A stretch of DNA of 64,000 nt, from positions 2,629,001 through 2,693,000 of the forward strand of contig CP051235.1 of assembly GCA_017794705.1 (NCBI GenBank), in the 5' to 3' direction. Shown here piece after piece: positions 28,194 through 35,926 of the stretch. Each line of letters begins with the position of its first letter. Position 1 is the first letter of the stretch. The stretch comes from Devosia sp. (GTDB lineage Bacteria > Pseudomonadota > Alphaproteobacteria > Rhizobiales > Devosiaceae). The notes below the pieces were generated by a model. It ran no database searches. It had not been told where the DNA came from and worked only from the letters and a program-made list of their open reading frames with translations. The translations under genes were made by a program, and so were the position numbers.

Positions 28194-29279
28194 TCAGATG
28201 TTCCGCCAGGGGCGCACGTGGTTGATGTGCCCCATCTTGCGGCCTGGCCGAGCTTCCGCCTTGCCGTAATTGTGCGGTTTGTCATGTTCGCCCAGCGTAT
28301 CGGGGATGCGGTTGATCTCGTCGCCGATCAGGTTCTGCATGACAACGTCGGCCATGCGCGCCGGATCGCCCAGCGGCCAGCCGGCAACGGCGCGGATATG
28401 CTGTTCGAACTGGTCGGTGGTGCATACGGCTTCTGTCCAGTGACCGGAATTGTGAACGCGCGGCGCGATCTCGTTGACCAGCAGCGTGCCGTCTTCACCT
28501 ACGAAAAATTCGATGCCCAATATGCCGACATAGTCGAGTTCCCTGACGATCAACCGCGCGATTCTGAGCGCCTGCTCGCGGGTCGGTTCTTCCAGCGTGG
28601 CCGGTACGGTGGACGTGTAAAGAATGTGATTGCGGTGCACATTCTCGGCCGGATCATAGGCGGCGATCTGACCCTCGGTGCCGCGCGCGACGATCAACGA
28701 AATCTCGCGCACGAAGGGCACGAACCCTTCCAGCACCGTCGGCTGTCCGGCAAAGTCCGAATAGGCTTCGCCTGCATCGCGGGCATGTTTGAGCATGCGC
28801 TGGCCCTTGCCGTCATAGCCAAAACGGGTGGTCTTGAGTACGGCGGGCAGGCCGATCTCCTGGAGCGCCCGGTCAAGGCTGAGGCGGCTGTCGATGGCGG
28901 CATAGGGGGCAATCGGGATATTGCAACCGCTCAGGAATGCCTTTTCCTTCAGCCGGTCCTGGGAGATTTCCAGCGCCCTGGCATTGGGCGACAGCGCCAA
29001 ATGTTCTTCGAGAAATTGCGCAGAAGCGGAGGGCACATTCTCGAATTCGTAGGTCACTACGTCGACTTGCCGTGCAAATGTGCCCAGCGCGCCGAGGTCT
29101 CCATAGTCGGCGATCGTGTGGGCCTGCGCCACCTCAAAAGCGGGGCTTTGCGGATCCGGGCAGAAAATGTGGGTTCTAAGGCCCAGCCTCGCCGCAGCCA
29201 GTGCCATCATCCGGCCCAGCTGACCGCCGCCCAGAATGCCGATGGTGCTGCCGAACGGCAGCGGCGCCTCAAGCTTCAT
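28194..29279 (-). CDS. purK: 5-(carboxyamino)imidazole ribonucleotide synthase
   Basis: This ATP-grasp enzyme uses ATP and bicarbonate to carboxylate AIR to N5-CAIR in purine synthesis. The start [20 protein letters not shown] gives the nucleotide-type N-terminal fold (GGGQLGRM). The central domain carries the ATP-grasp motifs ([28 protein letters not shown]) and metal ligands ([25 protein letters not shown]). The protein is 361 residues. The ATG at 29279 overlaps the purE end by 11 bases; the open frame continues upstream but inside purE. PurE, the next enzyme, is encoded just before it. Confidence 0.95.
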   Translation of the reverse strand: MKLEAPLPFGSTIGILGGGQLGRMMALAAARLGLRTHIFCPDPQSPAFEVAQAHTIADYGDLGALGTFARQVDVVTYEFENVPSASAQFLEEHLALSPNARALEISQDRLKEKAFLSGCNIPIAPYAAIDSRLSLDRALQEIGLPAVLKTTRFGYDGKGQRMLKHARDAGEAYSDFAGQPTVLEGFVPFVREISLIVARGTEGQIAAYDPAENVHRNHILYTSTVPATLEEPTREQALRIARLIVRELDYVGILGIEFFVGEDGTLLVNEIAPRVHNSGHWTEAVCTTDQFEQHIRAVAGWPLGDPARMADVVMQNLIGDEINRIPDTLGEHDKPHNYGKAEARPGRKMGHINHVRPWRNI

Positions 29280-29766
29280 CGTCACTGGGGAATTCGGCCA
29301 CCGCCTCGGACTGGCTGGCGCGATATTCATCAAGGTTGGCCGCCACTTCGGCATCGGAAAGGGCCAGCACCGCCGCCGCCAGCAGGGCGGCATTCGCGGC
29401 TCCGGCTTCGCCGATGGCCAAAGTGCCGACGGGAATGCCGGCGGGCATCTGCACGATGGACAAGAGGCTGTCCTGCCCGCTCATCGCCCGTGATTTCACC
29501 GGCACGCCGAACACCGGTAGCGGGGTCAGCGCAGCGATCATGCCCGGCAGGTGCGCGGCGCCACCGGCCCCGGCGATAATCACCTTGAACCCCTGTTCGC
29601 GGGCGGTGGTGGCAAAGTCATACATGCGGTCCGGGGTGCGGTGGGCGGAGACGATGCGCGCCTCATAGTCGATCTTCAGACTGTCCAGAACTTCGGCGGC
29701 GCGGCGCATGGTGGGCCAGTCAGACTGGCTGCCCATGACGATGGCGATTGGCGGCGATTCGATCAT
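29269..29766 (-). CDS. purE: N5-carboxyaminoimidazole ribonucleotide mutase
   Basis: This enzyme rearranges N5-CAIR to CAIR, following PurK. The 165 residues contain the class I PurE motifs: [12 protein letters not shown] near the start, [10 protein letters not shown] with the catalytic His, and [11 protein letters not shown]. The last 25 residues (including EFPSDDEA) are an acidic tail typical for Rhizobiales. purE and purK are coupled by an 11-base overlap. No purine repressor site or riboswitch was seen upstream. Confidence 0.96.
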   Translation of the reverse strand: MIESPPIAIVMGSQSDWPTMRRAAEVLDSLKIDYEARIVSAHRTPDRMYDFATTAREQGFKVIIAGAGGAAHLPGMIAALTPLPVFGVPVKSRAMSGQDSLLSIVQMPAGIPVGTLAIGEAGAANAALLAAAVLALSDAEVAANLDEYRASQSEAVAEFPSDDEA

Positions 29767-29841
29767 TTGTTCAACCGTTCATGCGGGGCGCGGCGAAGGC
29801 GGGCGTTTAGCCCATCGGGGGCAGGCGATCAAGCGCACCCC

Positions 29842-30057
29842 TCAGGCAATGATATCGGGCAACAGCAGATCTTCGAGCTGGACGATGCGGTCCTTGAGCA
29901 CGAGCTTTTTCTTTTTCAGTCGCTGGACCGCCATAGGATCGCCACGTCCGGTCTCGATCATGGCGTGAATGGCCGCGTCGAGATCAGCATGTTCCTGCTG
30001 CTTGGTGGCCAGTTCCAGGCCAAGCCGGGCCTTTGTCTCGGGGTCGAGTGTCAACAT
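29842..30057 (-). CDS. DUF465 (YdcH-family) small protein
   Basis: This is a 71-residue helical hairpin protein. The sequence shows a charged coiled-coil pattern (LATKQQEHADLDAAIHAM) and the family core LKKKKLVLKDRIVQLEDLL. DUF465/YdcH proteins are small, abundant in alphaproteobacteria and of unknown function. An ATG starts it. It faces away from a second DUF465 gene 161 bases to the right, so the two are divergent paralogues sharing one intergenic region. Confidence 0.88.
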   Translation of the reverse strand: MLTLDPETKARLGLELATKQQEHADLDAAIHAMIETGRGDPMAVQRLKKKKLVLKDRIVQLEDLLLPDIIA

Positions 30058-30218
30058 GGCTTTATCCTGACACAGATGGTCTGGCGCTACAGTTTAGCGC
30101 AAATTAACCCGGCATTTCACATTGCGATTGGTTTTTCCCCATCAGGGTCTGAACCACGTCGACAAGATGAAGTTTTTTTGACAGCATGGTGCTGTCCAAC
30201 GATTGAAGGGAGTTGTGT

Positions 30219-30395
30219 ATGACGTCACTATCCCACATCAGTGCTCTGGAAAGGCGGCACGAACAGCTTGAAGAACAGATTGGTCAGGAGATGCGGCATC
30301 CCGCCTTCGACCAGCTAAAAGTCCAGGAGATGAAGCGCAAGAAGCTTGAACTCAAGGACCAGATTTCCCGGCTACAGCGCGAAGTGAGGCATTAG
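30219..30395 (+). CDS. DUF465 (YdcH-family) small protein, second copy
   Basis: This is a 58-residue relative of the preceding gene, divergently oriented. It starts MTSLSHISALERRHEQLEEQ and has the same core KRKKLELKDQISRLQRE. The ATG at 30219 follows GAAGGGAG; a TTG at 30213 would add only two residues. Its helices are shorter than those of the paralogue. A GC-rich terminator lies downstream at 30430-30457. Function is unknown for the family. Confidence 0.88.
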   Translation: MTSLSHISALERRHEQLEEQIGQEMRHPAFDQLKVQEMKRKKLELKDQISRLQREVRH

Positions 30396-30429
30396 CGAGC
30401 CGGACGTTCATCTTCTTAGATCAAGAGGC

Positions 30430-30457
30430 GGCCCCAGAGGAAACTCCGGGGCCTTTT
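30430..30457 (+). terminator. Terminator after the second DUF465 gene
   Basis: GGCCCC and GGGGCC pair, with an inner GAG/CTC pairing around GAAA, and four T residues follow. It lies between the DUF465 stop and the end of the convergent TauE-like gene. Confidence 0.85.
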
Positions 30458-30466
30458 GTTTGCGCC

Positions 30467-31225
30467 TCACCACCCCAGCAGCGGCGACACCCCATCGTAA
30501 ATCAGCTTCAGTGAAATGAAGAAAATCAGCCAGTAGGCAATCTTGTAGAACAGTTTGGCCGAGATGCGCCGCACCAGCCAGACCCCGATCAGCATCCCCG
30601 CGATTCCGACCGGCGCCAGCACCGCCGAGATCTGCAGGCTGGAGACATTGATCTGGCCCAAAAAGAAATAGGGGACCAGCTTGACCGTGTTGACGATGGC
30701 GAAAAACCAGACGCTGGTGCCGGCATAGAGGGCGGGCTCAAGCCTCTGGGGCAGGGCATAGATCTGGAACGGCGGGCCACCGGTGTGGCTGACGAAACTG
30801 GTGAAGCCGGCGACGCCACCCCAGAATCGGCCCCACGGGGTAGAAGGCGGCAGGTTCTCCAGCGTCTTGCGCAGCGGCAGCCATTCGTCGAGCACGAACA
30901 ACAAGGTGATCACACCGACCAGCAGCAAGACCATCGCATCGGAAATAAACGAGGAGAGGGCCCAGCCGACGCCGATGCCCACCATCGCGCCGGGCAGCAT
31001 GATCATCAGCAGGCGCCTGTCGAACTGTTTGCGATAGGCCCAGATGCCGATGGCATCCATGCACAAAAGCACCGGCAACATCATCCCGGCTGCTTCGCGG
31101 GCAGGCATGGCGAGGCTCAAAAGCGGCACACCGATCAGCCCGAGGCTGCCGAGCAGACCGGATTTGGACAGGGCCACAACGAAGACGACGGCCACGGCAA
31201 GCAGCCAGAACAGCGGGTCGGACAT
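30467..31225 (-). CDS. TauE/SafE family membrane transporter
   Basis: This is a 252-residue inner-membrane protein of the TauE/SafE sulfite or sulfoacetate exporter family. About eight hydrophobic segments are visible; the repeated family core is seen in the loops GVPLLSLAMPAREAAGMMLP and GGVAGFTSFVSHTGGPPFQIY. The substrate is not known: members move sulfite, organosulfonates or lactate-like anions. It is 23 bases downstream of the CPA2 antiporter gene and probably on the same transcript. A second, different member of this family lies at 61071-61832. Confidence 0.88.
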   Translation of the reverse strand: MSDPLFWLLAVAVVFVVALSKSGLLGSLGLIGVPLLSLAMPAREAAGMMLPVLLCMDAIGIWAYRKQFDRRLLMIMLPGAMVGIGVGWALSSFISDAMVLLLVGVITLLFVLDEWLPLRKTLENLPPSTPWGRFWGGVAGFTSFVSHTGGPPFQIYALPQRLEPALYAGTSVWFFAIVNTVKLVPYFFLGQINVSSLQISAVLAPVGIAGMLIGVWLVRRISAKLFYKIAYWLIFFISLKLIYDGVSPLLGW

Positions 31226-31248
31226 GGATGAATTGAGCCTCTGGTGGG

Positions 31249-33153
31249 TCAGCTATCCCTACGGGCTTCGGCCTCTGTGTCAATATGGGTGTGCTCGGCG
31301 TGCCAGCCCGAGGGTCGCTCGCCGCGGGCGCTTTCCTCGTCAGCCTGCATCACGGCATCGAGCAGCGTCTGCGAGTGGCGGACGAAACTGGTGAAGGCTT
31401 CTTCATCATGGCGCAGCTTGGCCGATTCATGCAGCGTGTGCTCATCGTGCCGGACAAAGGCCTCGGCGATCCGCCAGGCCCGCTCAGACGAATAGCCGAG
31501 CCCGATCAGCACCTTGACGCCCAGATGAATGGAGGAATGAAAAAGGTCGCGCTCAAACCCGTCGACTTCCGCCTCGATCAGGTCGAAGGCGTGACTGCGG
31601 CCAATGGCGCGGACGTAGAGTTTGGTCTGCGGGAAATGACGCTTGGCGAGGTCGACGATCAGCTTGCTCTTTTCGGGGTCATTGATGGCAATCACCAGGG
31701 CCTTGGCGTGCTTTGCCCCGGCAGCTTCAAGCAGGTCGAGGCGGGACACCTCACCATAAAACACCTTGAAACCGAACTTCTTGACGAACTCGATCTGGGC
31801 CGGGTCATGATCAATCAGGATGGTCTCGAACCCCTGGGCGTGCAGCAGCCGCGCCACCACCTGCCCAAAGCGCCCATACCCCAGCACCAGCACCTTCTGG
31901 TTGGTGTCGCCCATATCGGGCACACCGGGTTCTTCACGGATATTGAGCCGCGGTTCGATCAGCTTGTCGTAGACCAGGATCAAAAGCGGCGTCAGGATCA
32001 TCGACAGGGCCACCGTGACGTTGAGTGGGTCGACAATCTCGGGTGTAACGGCTCCGGCACTCAGCCCGAACTGGAACAGCACGAAGGCGAATTCGCCGCC
32101 TTGTGCCAGAAGAATGGCAAACAGGATGCGGTTGGAGAGGGACATTTTGAAGACAGTCGCCAGGGTGATCAGCACGGCGAACTTGACCACCACCAGCGCG
32201 ATCACCATCCCGGCGATCATGAAGGGAGCACCGGCCAGCACGGAGAATTCGATCGACATGCCCACCGACATGAAGAACAGGCCAAGCAGCAGACCCTTGA
32301 ACGGGGCAAGGTCGCCTTCCAGCTCGTGACGGTATTCGCTGGAGGCCAGCAGCACCCCGGCAAAGAAGGCGCCGAGGGCATGGCTGAGCGCCAGGTATTC
32401 CATCAGCAGCGCCGCGCCGACCACAAGGAACAGTGAAAAGGCGGTGAAGATTTCGCGGATGCCGGTGCTGGCGATGAAGCGGGTGAGCGGCTGCAGCAGG
32501 AAGCGGCCCGCGAGCACCATGCCGCCGAACACGCCGATATATTTCAGCGCCACCAGCCAGCCGGGGTCGCCCTCGATGCCCGAATTTTCGACCATCTCGT
32601 TCTCGCCGTGACCGCCCGCGGCGCTACCGGCAAGTTCGGGCAAGGCGAGGAAGGGAATGAGCGCGATGATGGGAATGACGGCAATGTCCTGCAGCAGCAG
32701 CACCGAAAAGCCGGACCGGCCGGTCTCGGCGCGCAAAATGCCGCGTTCGCCCATGATCTGCAGCACGATGGCGGTCGAAGACAGCGCCAGCGCCAGGCCG
32801 ACCACGGTCGCCGCCTGCCAGGGCAAGCCGATGAACCAGGCACCGACGCCTATGAGAAGGGCAGTCACCACCACTTGCGACCCGCCCAGGCCGACCAGCC
32901 GCGACCGCATGCTCCACAGTTCGCGGGGTTGCAGTTCCAGCCCGATCAGGAACAGCATCAGCACCACGCCGAACTCGGAGAAATGCAGCACCGTTTCCGG
33001 GTCCCTCACCATGCCTAGGGCGTAAGGGCCGATGAGCACACCGGCGGCGAGATAGCCGATCACAGCGCCCAGACCGGAGGCCTTGGCGAGGGGCACCAGC
33101 ACAATGGCGGTGGTGACAAAGACAAATACGGCAAGCAGCAGATTGTCGGCCAT
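31249..33153 (-). CDS. CPA2 family cation:proton antiporter, KefB/KefC-like
   Basis: This 634-residue protein is a glutathione-gated-type K+ efflux system or related antiporter. The N-terminal part (about residues 5-390) has 12-13 membrane segments with the family motif FLIGLELQP. A TrkA-N/RCK nucleotide-binding domain follows (VLVLGYGRFGQVVARLL, around residue 415), and then about 75 polar, charged residues. No KefF/KefG ancillary protein gene is next to it. It likely protects against electrophiles or controls potassium and pH. The substrate is inferred from family. Confidence 0.9.
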   Translation of the reverse strand: MADNLLLAVFVFVTTAIVLVPLAKASGLGAVIGYLAAGVLIGPYALGMVRDPETVLHFSEFGVVLMLFLIGLELQPRELWSMRSRLVGLGGSQVVVTALLIGVGAWFIGLPWQAATVVGLALALSSTAIVLQIMGERGILRAETGRSGFSVLLLQDIAVIPIIALIPFLALPELAGSAAGGHGENEMVENSGIEGDPGWLVALKYIGVFGGMVLAGRFLLQPLTRFIASTGIREIFTAFSLFLVVGAALLMEYLALSHALGAFFAGVLLASSEYRHELEGDLAPFKGLLLGLFFMSVGMSIEFSVLAGAPFMIAGMVIALVVVKFAVLITLATVFKMSLSNRILFAILLAQGGEFAFVLFQFGLSAGAVTPEIVDPLNVTVALSMILTPLLILVYDKLIEPRLNIREEPGVPDMGDTNQKVLVLGYGRFGQVVARLLHAQGFETILIDHDPAQIEFVKKFGFKVFYGEVSRLDLLEAAGAKHAKALVIAINDPEKSKLIVDLAKRHFPQTKLYVRAIGRSHAFDLIEAEVDGFERDLFHSSIHLGVKVLIGLGYSSERAWRIAEAFVRHDEHTLHESAKLRHDEEAFTSFVRHSQTLLDAVMQADEESARGERPSGWHAEHTHIDTEAEARRDS

Positions 33154-33340
33154 TCAGTCCTCCACGCCGGTGCGGCAGGGGACAAAGGCCCCATACGGGC
33201 CGTGAACGGTGTGCCCGCTCACGCCCGGTGCAGCCCTCATAATTTGTCTGTTCGCGCCGCAAACCGGGAGGTGGGGCTGCGCGACAATGACAATCAAGGA
33301 TTCGCCCATCGTCACCACTTTCAGCGGCAATGATGGCGCG

Positions 33341-33369
33341 AAAAAACGCCGGGCTCAATGGCCCGGCGC
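33341..33369 (-). terminator. Terminator of trcR
   Basis: CGCCGGGC (33347-33354) and GCCCGGCG (33361-33368) form a perfect 8-bp stem, followed on the minus strand by six T. It lies 26 bases past the trcR stop. Confidence 0.9.
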
Positions 33370-33395
33370 CCTCAATTCAGACCTTCAGGTCCGAA

Positions 33396-34130
33396 TTATT
33401 CGTCGTCGTCTTCGTTGCGCTTGAGCGACTTCAGGCTGGCAAAGACCGAATCGGCGTCGATTTCGTCATCGTCCGTGTGCTTCTTCTCGGCCGGCGCGTC
33501 ACTCTCATAGACCTGGGCGTAGGCGTCGGCACCGCGTGCGGCGCTGGCCAGTGCTTCTTCAGCCGACATCAGGCGGGTACCTTCGATCGGGGCTTCCTCG
33601 TCACTGCGGCCCTTGTTGGCACGCTTGACCTCGGCATCGAGATCGATCTGCGAGCACAGGCCCAGGGTCACCGGATCGGCCATGGTCAGGTTGGCGTTGT
33701 TCCAATGCGTGCCCTCACGCACTGCGTCGATGGTCGACTTGGTGGTCCCGACCAGGCGGATAATCTGGGCATCCTTCAGTTCGGGGTGATTGCGCACCAG
33801 CCACTTGATCGCATTGGGGCGTTCGTTGCGGCGGGAGATCGGCGTATAGCGCGGACCGCGGCGCTTGGCTTCGCCGACAATCACCTTGCGGTCTGCCAGG
33901 TGCATGCGATAGCCGGGGTCGGCCTCGGCCTTGGAGATTTCCTCACGGGTCAGCTGCCCGTTCTGGATCGGGTTGACGCCCATGATGCCGCCTGCCACGT
34001 CGCCGTCCGCAATGCCCTGAACTTCCAGCGGATGCAGGGTGCAGAAGGCGGCGATCTGGTCAAAAGTCAGTGCCGTATTGTCGACAAGCCACACGGCAGT
34101 GGCTTTGGGCATCAAAAGTGTATTGGCCAT
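33396..34130 (-). CDS. trcR: Cell-cycle transcriptional regulator TrcR (DUF1013)
   Basis: This is a 244-residue DUF1013 protein. In alphaproteobacteria the family is annotated as TrcR, a conserved cell-cycle regulator acting in the CtrA/GcrA network. From the ATG at 34130 (AGGAG site) it starts MANTLLMPKATAVWLVDNTA, with a helix-turn-helix-like segment DAQIIRLVGTTKSTIDAVRE around residues 117-136. The last 60 residues are acidic (KKHTDDDEIDAD) with a Lys/Arg patch. The frame runs upstream to 34364 but has no family similarity there. RcdA and DUF1192 genes are neighbours on the other strand. Confidence 0.9.
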   Translation of the reverse strand: MANTLLMPKATAVWLVDNTALTFDQIAAFCTLHPLEVQGIADGDVAGGIMGVNPIQNGQLTREEISKAEADPGYRMHLADRKVIVGEAKRRGPRYTPISRRNERPNAIKWLVRNHPELKDAQIIRLVGTTKSTIDAVREGTHWNNANLTMADPVTLGLCSQIDLDAEVKRANKGRSDEEAPIEGTRLMSAEEALASAARGADAYAQVYESDAPAEKKHTDDDEIDADSVFASLKSLKRNEDDDE

Positions 34131-34345
34131 GGCATAGGTCTCCTGGTCGTGCGGCCCGGGATCTTCCGGTCCGCTCCGCCTCGTCACATCTGAGAGAGGG
34201 GGAATTTGCGGCCTATATAGGCGGCGCCAGTCCAAAACGCAATCAATTGTCGCGGGACCGCACCGACAAATTTCGGCCCCGCCGATCTTGTCCGGTCCCG
34301 CATCATCCGACAAGCTGATCTCCGCGCGCAGTTTGGGAGGCCAGC
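34131..34345. other. Divergent promoter region of trcR and DUF1192 gene
   Basis: This gap of about 215 bases separates two genes reading outward. It should hold promoters for both. I see no full CtrA box, terminator or RNA in it. Confidence 0.35.
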
Positions 34346-34531
34346 ATGGATGACGATGAACCAAGACCGGACCGCAACAAGCATGAACTGGGCATGCGGC
34401 TGGACGACCTGTCGGTAGATGAACTGGGTGAACGCATTTCGCAACTGAAGGCCGAAATCGCCCGGCTCGAACAGGAAATTGAAAAAAAAACCAGCTCCCG
34501 CTCGGCGGCCGACAGTTTCTTCAAGCTTTAG
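34346..34531 (+). CDS. DUF1192 family small protein
   Basis: This is a 61-residue protein with the DUF1192 pattern: an N-terminal acidic stretch, the core MRLDDLSVDELGERISQLKA and a coiled-coil half (EIARLEQEIEKKTSS) ending in SAADSFFKL. The family is common in alphaproteobacteria and of unknown function; its form suggests a helical partner protein. It lies divergent to trcR and upstream of a candidate small RNA and rcdA. Confidence 0.9.
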   Translation: MDDDEPRPDRNKHELGMRLDDLSVDELGERISQLKAEIARLEQEIEKKTSSRSAADSFFKL

Positions 34532-34649
34532 AAAATATTGAACAATTGACGTTCAGACTTTGTTTGGGTTGACGCGTTCTCAAGCGGCAGGGTTAAGAAA
34601 ATGACTCCTGTTTACTTTTGATTAATCCCAGTTGGTTAATCTTGGCTCA
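34532..34649. other. A/T-rich spacer with GATTAA dyad
   Basis: This is the first part of the gap before rcdA. It contains an inverted repeat GATTAA-N10-TTAATC (34620-34641), a GACTC site of the kind methylated by CcrM, and a TTGACG-like sequence. It probably holds the promoter of the adjacent small RNA. Confidence 0.4.
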
Positions 34650-34740
34650 TTCCGGTTTTCCGGATTTCTGCAGAGCGGTTTCTCCCTCTGTTTGACGCCT
34701 CCCTGTTAACTTCGAGAGCCGCCCCTGCGGCTCTTTTTTC
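34650..34740 (+). ncRNA. Candidate small RNA (suhB/mmgR-like)
   Basis: This piece has no open frame but a compact RNA-like layout: a hairpin TCCGG-TTTT-CCGGA near 34651-34665, two unpaired C/U-rich motifs (TCTCCCTC, GCCTCCCTG) that could pair to ribosome-binding sites, then a strong T-tailed terminator hairpin. From memory, the alphaproteobacterial suhB/mmgR (ar14) sRNA family has this kind of structure and similar CUCCC loops, but I could not compare it to a model. The 5' end is approximate. It could also be a leader of rcdA. Confidence 0.5.
34715..34740 (+). terminator. Terminator before rcdA
   Basis: AGAGCCGC and GCGGCTCT form a perfect 8-bp stem with a CCCT loop, followed by T residues ending at 34739. 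No protein gene ends just before it, which supports an independent small transcript upstream. Confidence 0.88.
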
Positions 34741-34838
34741 TGTGCGGTCAAGGGTTTGGCGCTGAGTAAGGCCCAACGACACAGGCGTTAATCACACTCT
34801 TCAAATCCCGGCGAAGGCGGGTGACCGCGTGGCCGAAA

Positions 34839-35402
34839 ATGGTTACATTCGCGCCGATTCAGCATGAGGTGATCAAGTTGGCGGACGGGCAGTCGAATGA
34901 TCAGGCGCCGGTGGATATCGCGCCCCGGCTGGTCAATTCCCAGGGGTTCACGGCGCTTTATTCCGAGGGCATGTCGCTAATCGAGGAGGTTGCGGCCTAT
35001 CTTGACGGGGCCGGCCGGCAGGAAAGCCGCTCGCTCAGCCGTGAGGCTTCGTTCATTTACGCCACCGAATCCATGCGCCTCACCACAAGGCTCATGCAAC
35101 TGGCCTCATGGCTGTTGCTGCAGCGGGCGGTCAACGAAGGCGAAATCACCGCCGAGAATGCCCGCACCGAAAAGGCCAAGGTGAAATTCTCCGCCACGCC
35201 AGCCGAGCGCGGCGGGCCGGGCTGGGACGATCTTCCCGAAACCTTCCTCGGGTATGTCCGGCAGGGCGACCGGCTGTTCGCCCGGGTAATGCGCTTCGAT
35301 GCCATGGATCGTGGCGAAAAGCTGGATATCGAGCCGCCGGCCTCACAAAACAATATCGCCGACCAGCTCTCCCGCCTGCAGGCGGCTTTCGGCCGGAAGT
35401 AG
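34839..35402 (+). CDS. rcdA: RcdA-type DUF1465 regulator of CtrA degradation
   Basis: This 187-residue helical protein belongs to DUF1465, the family of Caulobacter RcdA. RcdA is an adaptor that joins CpdR and ClpXP to deliver CtrA and other proteins for degradation. The core ASFIYATESMRLTTRLMQL with ASWLLLQRAVNEGE is characteristic. The ATG at 34839 is chosen to give the start MVTFAPIQHEV; a GTG at 34821 is possible. The gene stands near trcR and DUF1192, and ends at a bidirectional terminator shared with rpmE. Confidence 0.88.
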   Translation: MVTFAPIQHEVIKLADGQSNDQAPVDIAPRLVNSQGFTALYSEGMSLIEEVAAYLDGAGRQESRSLSREASFIYATESMRLTTRLMQLASWLLLQRAVNEGEITAENARTEKAKVKFSATPAERGGPGWDDLPETFLGYVRQGDRLFARVMRFDAMDRGEKLDIEPPASQNNIADQLSRLQAAFGRK

Positions 35403-35411
35403 TCGGGCAAC

Positions 35412-35440
35412 AAAAAACCCGGCCAACGGACCGGGTTTTT
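35412..35440. terminator. Bidirectional terminator of rcdA and rpmE
   Basis: A run of A, then CCCGG and CCGGG arms around an 8-base loop, then a run of T, works for both converging genes. It lies 9 bases after the rcdA stop and 22 bases after the rpmE stop. Confidence 0.9.
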
Positions 35441-35462
35441 CCATTCAGCGATATGCCGGGCC

Positions 35463-35687
35463 TTACGAGCCCAGGATGCCTTTGAACTTTTCCTTGAAGC
35501 GGGAGACGCGGCCGCCACGGTCGATCAAGTGCGAAGAACCGCCGGTCCAGGCCGGGTGGGTCTTGGGATCGATGTCGAGGGTCAGCGTGTCGCCTTCCGA
35601 ACCATAGGTGGAACGGGTCTCATATTCGGTGCCGTCGGTCATCACCACCTTGATGGTGTGATAGTCGGGATGAATGTCGTTCTTCAT
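35463..35687 (-). CDS. rpmE: 50S ribosomal protein L31
   Basis: This is a large-subunit ribosomal protein of 74 residues that bridges the subunits. It starts [20 protein letters not shown] from the ATG at 35687, the family start, and has the conserved [10 protein letters not shown]. There is no cysteine pair, so it is a zinc-free form, the same state as the zinc-free L36 in this genome. The frame continues 22 codons upstream but lacks similarity. The gene is monocistronic, with the shared terminator behind it. Confidence 0.95.
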   Translation of the reverse strand: MKNDIHPDYHTIKVVMTDGTEYETRSTYGSEGDTLTLDIDPKTHPAWTGGSSHLIDRGGRVSRFKEKFKGILGS

Positions 35688-35926
35688 GTCGAAACTCTTG
35701 TGTTCTGCCGTCTGCGGCGCTCTGGGTGACGGATTTGGGCCAAAACCGGCCACCCGATGAGCCGTGGGCCATCAGGTTTGGCGCGTTCTATATGGAAAAA
35801 CCTCTCCAAGGGCAAGCGGCTGGCGTCAATATTCGGTGCAGGGGCCCGGCTGCGGCGTATTTGATGTTGCGCGCCAGCGGCACAGTTCCTATCTAGGGGG
35901 CCAATCAGCCGGACTTATTGGGTATC
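35688..35926. other. Divergent promoter region of rpmE and MsbA-like gene
   Basis: This 239-base gap should contain promoters in both directions. No strong consensus promoter pair, riboswitch or hairpin stood out to me. Confidence 0.3.

Noticed and set aside
34131..34364. Longer start of TrcR
   Set aside because: The 78 extra codons overlap the start of the divergent DUF1192 gene and are unrelated to DUF1013; the ATG at 34130 has a good ribosome site.
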